Below, piece by piece: positions 59,488 through 64,000 of a DNA stretch of 64,000 bases; within the stretch, counting starts at the first letter, position 1, and the number at the start of each line of letters is the position of its first letter. The stretch is from assembly GCF_001428685.1 (NCBI RefSeq), contig NZ_LMIK01000005.1:939541-1003540 (forward strand). The letters are read 5' to 3'. Position numbers and translations under genes: made by a program. The notes under the pieces were generated by a model. The model made no database searches and was not told where the DNA came from. It saw only the letters and a list, made by a program, of their open reading frames with translations. The stretch is from Lysobacter sp. Root76. Its GTDB lineage: Bacteria > Pseudomonadota > Gammaproteobacteria > Xanthomonadales > Xanthomonadaceae.

Positions 59488-60479
59488 GTTCGCAGTTCGC
59501 TCCGCTCCGCGTCACCGATCCGGCCGTGTTCGGACGCGTTGCCGTGCTCATGGGCGGCACCAGCGCCGAGCGCGAGGTATCGCTGGATTCCGGCCGCGGC
59601 GTACTCGAAGCGCTGCGCTCGCGCGGCGTCGACGCATTCGCGGTCGATGGCATCCCGGCGCTGATCGAAGCGGTGATCGCCGGTCAACGATCCGGCGCTG
59701 GCCGCGTCGACCGCGTGTTCAACATCCTGCACGGCAACAAGGGCGGCGGCGAAGACGGCGTGCTGCAGGGCCTGCTCGAAGCGCTCGGCGTGCCCTACAC
59801 CGGCTCGGACGTGCTCGGCTCGGCGCTGGCCATGGACAAGATCCGCACCAAGCAGGTGTGGATGGCCGAAGGCCTGCCGACCCCGCGCTACAAGCGCATC
59901 GCCAAGGGCGACGACGTGCATGCGGCGGCGCGCGAAATCGGCCTGCCGGTGATCATCAAGCCGTCCAGCGAAGGTTCCAGCGTCGGCGTGTCGCGCGTGC
60001 TCAACGACGCCGACATCGACGAGGCCGTGGCCCTGGCCGCGCGCTACCCCGGCGAGATGCTGATGGAGCAGATGGTGGTCGGCGACGAGCTGACCGTGGC
60101 GGTGCTGATCAACGGCGACGGCTATACCGCGCTGCCGTCGATCCGGATCGTGCCCAAGGGGCTGTGGTACGACTACCACGCCAAGTACATCGCCGACGAC
60201 ACCCAGTACCTGTGCCCGGGCCTGGAGGGCGCGGCCGAGGACGAAATCCGCGACCTGGCGATGCGCGCCTTCGTCGCGGCCGGCTGCAAGGGCTGGGGCC
60301 GGGTCGACGTGATGCGCGACCGCGACAGCGGTCAGCTGTACCTGATCGAGGTCAACACCGCGCCGGGCATGACCAGCCATTCGCTGGTGCCCAAGGGCGC
60401 GCGCCAGGTCGGGATCGAATACGACGAGCTGTGCTGGCGCGTGCTGGAAGCGACCGTGCGAGGAGGTGCGCCGGCGTGA
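59484..60479 (+). CDS. ddlB: D-alanine-D-alanine ligase
   Basis: This 331-residue ATP-grasp enzyme makes the D-Ala-D-Ala dipeptide for MurF. Motifs are [67 protein letters not shown] and [16 protein letters not shown]. It starts with GTG at 59484, following AGGGAGAATCCAA. The tyrosine-loop segment [16 protein letters not shown] is of the normal D-Ala-D-Ala type, not the D-Ala-D-Lac type. Confidence 0.97.
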   Translation: MSSQFAPLRVTDPAVFGRVAVLMGGTSAEREVSLDSGRGVLEALRSRGVDAFAVDGIPALIEAVIAGQRSGAGRVDRVFNILHGNKGGGEDGVLQGLLEALGVPYTGSDVLGSALAMDKIRTKQVWMAEGLPTPRYKRIAKGDDVHAAAREIGLPVIIKPSSEGSSVGVSRVLNDADIDEAVALAARYPGEMLMEQMVVGDELTVAVLINGDGYTALPSIRIVPKGLWYDYHAKYIADDTQYLCPGLEGAAEDEIRDLAMRAFVAAGCKGWGRVDVMRDRDSGQLYLIEVNTAPGMTSHSLVPKGARQVGIEYDELCWRVLEATVRGGAPA

Positions 60480-61231
60480 ACGCCATGCTGCGCCTCATCG
60501 GTTGGCTGCTCGCGCTGGCGCTGGTCGCGCTGCCGGTGGTCGCCGTGCTCAACGGTTGGATCGGCGCCGGCCAATGGCCGCTGCGCAAGCTGCGCGTGAC
60601 CGGGCAGTTCGATCGGGTCGACGAGGCGCTGCTGCGACGCACGCTGCTGCCGTACGCGCAGCGCGGCTTCTTCGCGGTCGATCTGGCTTCGGCGCAGGGT
60701 GCGGTCGCCAGGCTGCCGTGGGTCGAACACGCCGAAGTGCGCAAGCGCTGGCCGGACGTGCTGGAAGTGAGCGTAGCCGAGCACCGTCCGTTCGCGCGCT
60801 GGGGCAAGGACCGCTTGCTGTCCGAGCAGGGCCGGCTGTTCCCGTCGCAGGGCGTCGAGGTGCCCAAGGGGCTGCCGCAGTTCGCCGGGCCTGATACGCG
60901 CGTGGCCGAAGTGGTCGCGCTTTACAACGAGTCGCGCGCGATGTTCGCGCCGATCGGAATGGATGTGCAGCGGGTCGAGATCGACCAGCGCGGCAGCTGC
61001 ACGCTCGGCCTGGTCAACGGCGCCGCGCCGGAAGGCACCGAGGTCGTGGTCGGGCGCGATCAGGCGCGCGCGCGGCTGGCGCGCTTCGTGCGGCTGATGC
61101 CGCGACTGCTGGCGCAGCGGGTGCAGATCCTCGCCCGCGCCGATCTTCGTTACACCAACGGTTTCGCGCTGTCCTGGGCGCCGATCACGGCGCCCACGGC
61201 GGCAACGCAGCAACAGCAGGAAAAGTCATGA
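60476..61231 (+). CDS. ftsQ: Cell division protein FtsQ
   Basis: This 251-residue bitopic protein has a transmembrane segment at about 5-25 ([22 protein letters not shown]), a POTRA domain ([23 protein letters not shown]) and the FtsQ beta domain ([11 protein letters not shown]). The GTG at 60476 is 9 bases after AGGAGG and overlaps the ddlB stop; an ATG three codons later is the alternative. It recruits FtsL and FtsB. Confidence 0.95.
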   Translation: MNAMLRLIGWLLALALVALPVVAVLNGWIGAGQWPLRKLRVTGQFDRVDEALLRRTLLPYAQRGFFAVDLASAQGAVARLPWVEHAEVRKRWPDVLEVSVAEHRPFARWGKDRLLSEQGRLFPSQGVEVPKGLPQFAGPDTRVAEVVALYNESRAMFAPIGMDVQRVEIDQRGSCTLGLVNGAAPEGTEVVVGRDQARARLARFVRLMPRLLAQRVQILARADLRYTNGFALSWAPITAPTAATQQQQEKS

Positions 61232-62466
61232 ATCGCAAAGGCGACAAATCGCTGATCGTCGGTCTCGACATCGGCACCTCGAAGGTGGTCGCGCTGGTGG
61301 GCGAGTACTCGCCGGGCAATCCGATCGAGGTCATCGGCATCGGCTCGCACGAATCGCGCGGTCTCAAGCGCGGCGTGGTGGTCGATATCGAGTCGACGGT
61401 GCAGTCGATCCAGCGCGCGATCGAAGAGGCCGAGCTGATGGCCGGCTGCGAGATCCGCTCGGTCTACGCCTCGATCTCCGGCAATCACGTGCAGTGCCGC
61501 AACTCGCAGGGCATCGCCCCGATCCGCGACGGCGAGGTCACCTACGGCGACCTCGACCGGGTGCTGGAGGCGGCCAAGGCGGTGGCGATCCCGGCAGACC
61601 AGAAGATCCTGCATGCGATCCCGCGCGACTACGTGCTCGACGATTCGCAGGAAGGCATCCGCAATCCGGTCGGCATGACCGGCGTGCGCCTGGAGGTGCA
61701 CGCGCACCTGGTGGTGTGCGCGCAGTCGGCCGCGGCCAACATCAGCAAGTGCGTGCAGCGCTGCGGGTTGCAGGTCGACGACCTGATCCTGAGCGTGCTC
61801 GCCTCCAGCACCGCGGTGCTGACCAGCGACGAGCGCGAACTGGGCGTGGTCCTGGTCGACATCGGCGCCGGCACCACCGACATCGCGGTGTTCGTGCAGG
61901 GCGCGATCGCGCACAGCGCGAGCCTGGCGATCGCCGGCGACAAGGTCACCGAGGACATCGCGCACATGCTGCGCACGCCCACGCCCGAGGCCGAGCAGAT
62001 CAAGGTCCGCTACGCCTGCGCGCTGGCGCAGATGGCGACCGCCGAGGAATCGATCCAGGTGCCCAGCGTCGGCGACCGGCCGCCGCGGCGCATGCCGCGC
62101 CACTCGCTGGCGCAGGCGGTGCAGGCGCGCTACGAGGAAATCTTCGAAATGATCCAGGCCGAGCTGCGCCGTTCGGGCTTCGAACAGCACGTGCGTGCCG
62201 GCATGGTCCTGACCGGCGGCGCCGCGAAGATGGAAGGCGTGGTCGAGCTGGCCGAGGAAATGCTGCAGATGCCGGTGCGCGTGGGCATCCCGCAGCACGT
62301 GACCGGCCTGGGCGAAGTGGTCGGCAACCCGGTCCACGCCACCGGCGTCGGGCTGCTGCTGATGGGCAGCCAGATCGAGCACCCCCGGCGCAGCTCGGTG
62401 ATCCCGACCGGTCGCGCCGGCAGCTTCTTCAACAAGATCAAGAACTGGTACCGCGGCGAGTTCTGA
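61228..62466 (+). CDS. ftsA: Cell division protein FtsA
   Basis: This 412-residue actin-like protein tethers FtsZ to the membrane. Motifs are VGLDIGTSKVVALVGE, the 1C domain (EVHAHLVVCAQSAAANISK), VLVDIGAGTTDIAVF and TGGAAKMEGVVELAEE. The C-terminal amphipathic helix FFNKIKNWYRGEF is the membrane target. The start overlaps the ftsQ stop by 4 bases; AGGAAAAG precedes it. Confidence 0.98.
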   Translation: MNRKGDKSLIVGLDIGTSKVVALVGEYSPGNPIEVIGIGSHESRGLKRGVVVDIESTVQSIQRAIEEAELMAGCEIRSVYASISGNHVQCRNSQGIAPIRDGEVTYGDLDRVLEAAKAVAIPADQKILHAIPRDYVLDDSQEGIRNPVGMTGVRLEVHAHLVVCAQSAAANISKCVQRCGLQVDDLILSVLASSTAVLTSDERELGVVLVDIGAGTTDIAVFVQGAIAHSASLAIAGDKVTEDIAHMLRTPTPEAEQIKVRYACALAQMATAEESIQVPSVGDRPPRRMPRHSLAQAVQARYEEIFEMIQAELRRSGFEQHVRAGMVLTGGAAKMEGVVELAEEMLQMPVRVGIPQHVTGLGEVVGNPVHATGVGLLLMGSQIEHPRRSSVIPTGRAGSFFNKIKNWYRGEF

Positions 62467-62647
62467 CCGATGCGAACGGTCGTGAGCGACGCGGGTTTCA
62501 AGGAATCGAGCCGGGCGACAGCGGCGCCGATTCCCGATCCGGACGCAGGTCCGGATCAAGCGGGCAGGCGAGGGCGGCGAAGGCGAAAGGTTTCAAGCGG
62601 TATCAGCGAACTATCCATAACTAGCAACACATAACGAGGACGAGGAC
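62467..62647 (+). other. ftsA-ftsZ intergenic region, 181 bp
   Basis: This is the only long break in the dcw cluster after rsmH. No gene is seen. The last 60 bases become AT-richer (TATCCATAACTAGCAACACA) and could hold a promoter for extra ftsZ expression, with TTTCAA at 62591-62596 as a weak -35. A direct repeat CGAGGACGAGGAC before the start supplies the ribosome-binding site. Confidence 0.5.
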
Positions 62648-63871
62648 ATGGCACATTTCGAATTGGTTGAAAAAATGGCCCCGAACGCGGTCATCAAGGT
62701 CGTCGGCGTGGGCGGCGGCGGCGGCAACGCCGTGGCGCACATGGTCAGCGGCAACGTCGACGGGGTGGAGTTCATCACCGCCAACACCGACGCCCAGGCG
62801 ATCAAGAACTGCGGCGCCAAGCTGCAGCTGCAGTTGGGCAGCAACGTCACCAAGGGCCTGGGCGCAGGCGCGAATCCGGAAGTCGGCCGTCAGGCTGCGC
62901 TGGAAGATCGCGAACGCATCATGGACGCGCTGACCGGCGCCGACATGGTCTTCATCACCGCCGGCATGGGCGGCGGCACCGGCACCGGCGCGGCGCCGGT
63001 CGTGGCCCAGCTCGCCAAGGAAATGGGCATCCTGACCGTGGCCGTGGTCACCAAGCCGTTCCCGTTCGAAGGCCGCCGCCGCATGCAGGTCGCGCTCAAG
63101 GGCATCGAGGAGCTGTCGCACCACTGCGATTCGCTGATCACGATCCCGAACGAGAAGCTGATCACCGTGCTCGGCCGCAACGCGACCATGATCCAGGCCT
63201 TCCGCGCCGCCAACGACGTGCTGCTGGGCGCCGTGCAGGGCATCGCCGACCTGATCGTGCGTCCGGGCCTGATCAACGTCGACTTCGCCGACGTGCGCAC
63301 CGTGATGTCCGAAATGGGCCTGGCGATGATGGGCACCGGTTCGGCGCGCGGCGACGATCGTGCCCAGGCCGCGGCCGAGTCGGCGATCCAGAACCCGTTG
63401 CTCGACGACGTCAACCTGTCCGGCGCCAACGGCATCCTGGTCAACATCACCGCCGGTCCGGACTTCACCATGGCCGAGTTCGACGAGGTCGGCCGCACGA
63501 TCGAGGGCTTCGCCTCCGAAGACGCGACCGTGGTCATCGGCACTGTGCTCGATCCGGACATGCAGGACGAGGTCAAGGTCACCGTGGTCGCCACCGGCCT
63601 CAACCGCGTCGCCGCCAAGCAGTCGGTGCGCGGCCAGGGCTACGACCGCGAATCGCAGCGCGCGCCGATCCAGCTGGTGCGCAACGCGACCACCGGTCAG
63701 CCGGAGTTCTCGGCCATGGACGAAATGCCGTCCTCGCCGATGCCCAGCTTCGGCGGCAGCCTGCGCGGCGGCTCGCGTCCGATCGAGACCTCGGCCCCGG
63801 CCGTGGCCGACTTCGGCAACGACAGCAGCTACCTGGACATCCCGGCGTTCCTGCGCCGCCAGGCGGACTGA
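62648..63871 (+). CDS. ftsZ: Cell division GTPase FtsZ
   Basis: This 407-residue tubulin homologue forms the Z ring. The tubulin signature GGGTGTG is at 108-114, with VGVGGGGGNAVAHM at the N-terminus and the synergy-loop region NVDFADVRTVMSEMG. A linker of about 50 residues follows, then the conserved C-terminal peptide DIPAFLRRQAD that binds FtsA and ZipA. Window end lies 129 bases past its stop; lpxC is the expected next gene. Confidence 0.98.
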   Translation: MAHFELVEKMAPNAVIKVVGVGGGGGNAVAHMVSGNVDGVEFITANTDAQAIKNCGAKLQLQLGSNVTKGLGAGANPEVGRQAALEDRERIMDALTGADMVFITAGMGGGTGTGAAPVVAQLAKEMGILTVAVVTKPFPFEGRRRMQVALKGIEELSHHCDSLITIPNEKLITVLGRNATMIQAFRAANDVLLGAVQGIADLIVRPGLINVDFADVRTVMSEMGLAMMGTGSARGDDRAQAAAESAIQNPLLDDVNLSGANGILVNITAGPDFTMAEFDEVGRTIEGFASEDATVVIGTVLDPDMQDEVKVTVVATGLNRVAAKQSVRGQGYDRESQRAPIQLVRNATTGQPEFSAMDEMPSSPMPSFGGSLRGGSRPIETSAPAVADFGNDSSYLDIPAFLRRQAD

Positions 63872-63906
63872 TCGCAAGACGGTCGCGGCACGGCGCCGCG
63901 GCGGTG

Positions 63907-63930
63907 GGGACGGGATCGCATTCCCGTCTC
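63907..63930 (+). terminator. Hairpin after ftsZ
   Basis: GACGGGA (63909-63915) and TCCCGTC (63922-63928) form a 7-bp stem, extendable by two pairs, about 35 bases after the ftsZ stop. No T run follows, so it is only a possible terminator or attenuator. The remaining bases to the window end show no gene start. Confidence 0.4.
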
Positions 63931-64000
63931 CGCGGCCGTAGCGCGGCGCCGCGGCCCGCCCGAAACGCTGGCCGGCTTCGTCCCCCGGCCAGCGGCAGCA

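Overview
The window is a high-GC chromosomal segment from a gammaproteobacterium of the Xanthomonadaceae, most likely Lysobacter or a close relative. Four things support this. The type II secretion operon has the xanthomonad xps order E-F-G-H-I-J-K-L-M-N-D. The division/cell-wall (dcw) cluster lacks murD, as in xanthomonads. The neighbourhoods xerD-dsbC, glyA-nrdR-rib-nusB-thiL and yraN-lpoA-rsmI-rnpB-mraZ are of the familiar gammaproteobacterial type. Long Sec-exported RHS proteins are typical of Lysobacter. I see no tRNA, insertion sequence, prophage or CRISPR array.

Layout. 1-5436: the 3' end of xerD, a DsbC-like disulfide isomerase and purL, closed by a strong terminator. 5694-11944: two consecutive, separately exported RHS genes that together look like one RHS protein cut in two, the second half carrying Ig-like domains and a C-terminal variable tip. 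12072-23735: a complete, tightly coupled type II secretion operon with an extra small secreted-protein gene between gspE and gspF. 23752-25499: two glycosyltransferase genes, the second with a frameshift. 25519-30325, minus strand: a Tat-type metallo-beta-lactamase-fold hydrolase, pyrF, ettA and lpxO. 30536-41538: glyA, a TonB-domain protein, nrdR, two secreted proteins of unknown function, ribD, a methyltransferase, a 311-bp repeat element, an FMN riboswitch, then ribE-ribBX-ribH-nusB-thiL. 41798-45588, minus strand: an FAD-linked oxidase, a membrane hydrolase, yraN and lpoA. 45659-47286: rsmI, a small hypothetical gene and the RNase P RNA. 47901-63871: the dcw cluster from the mraZ promoter to ftsZ.

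The main functional blocks are protein export (type II secretion with possible RHS cargo), riboflavin synthesis under an FMN riboswitch, and peptidoglycan synthesis and division (mraZ to ftsZ, with lpoA nearby). From rsmH to ftsA every gene junction overlaps by 1 to 11 bases. The riboflavin bifunctional protein has lost the zinc cysteines of its GTP cyclohydrolase II half. The most unusual feature is the split RHS pair next to the secretion operon, which has no visible immunity gene. Other points of interest are the tandem-repeat element with inverted ends at 37058-37368, two inverted REP pairs, and the frameshift in a GC-repeat tract of the second glycosyltransferase.
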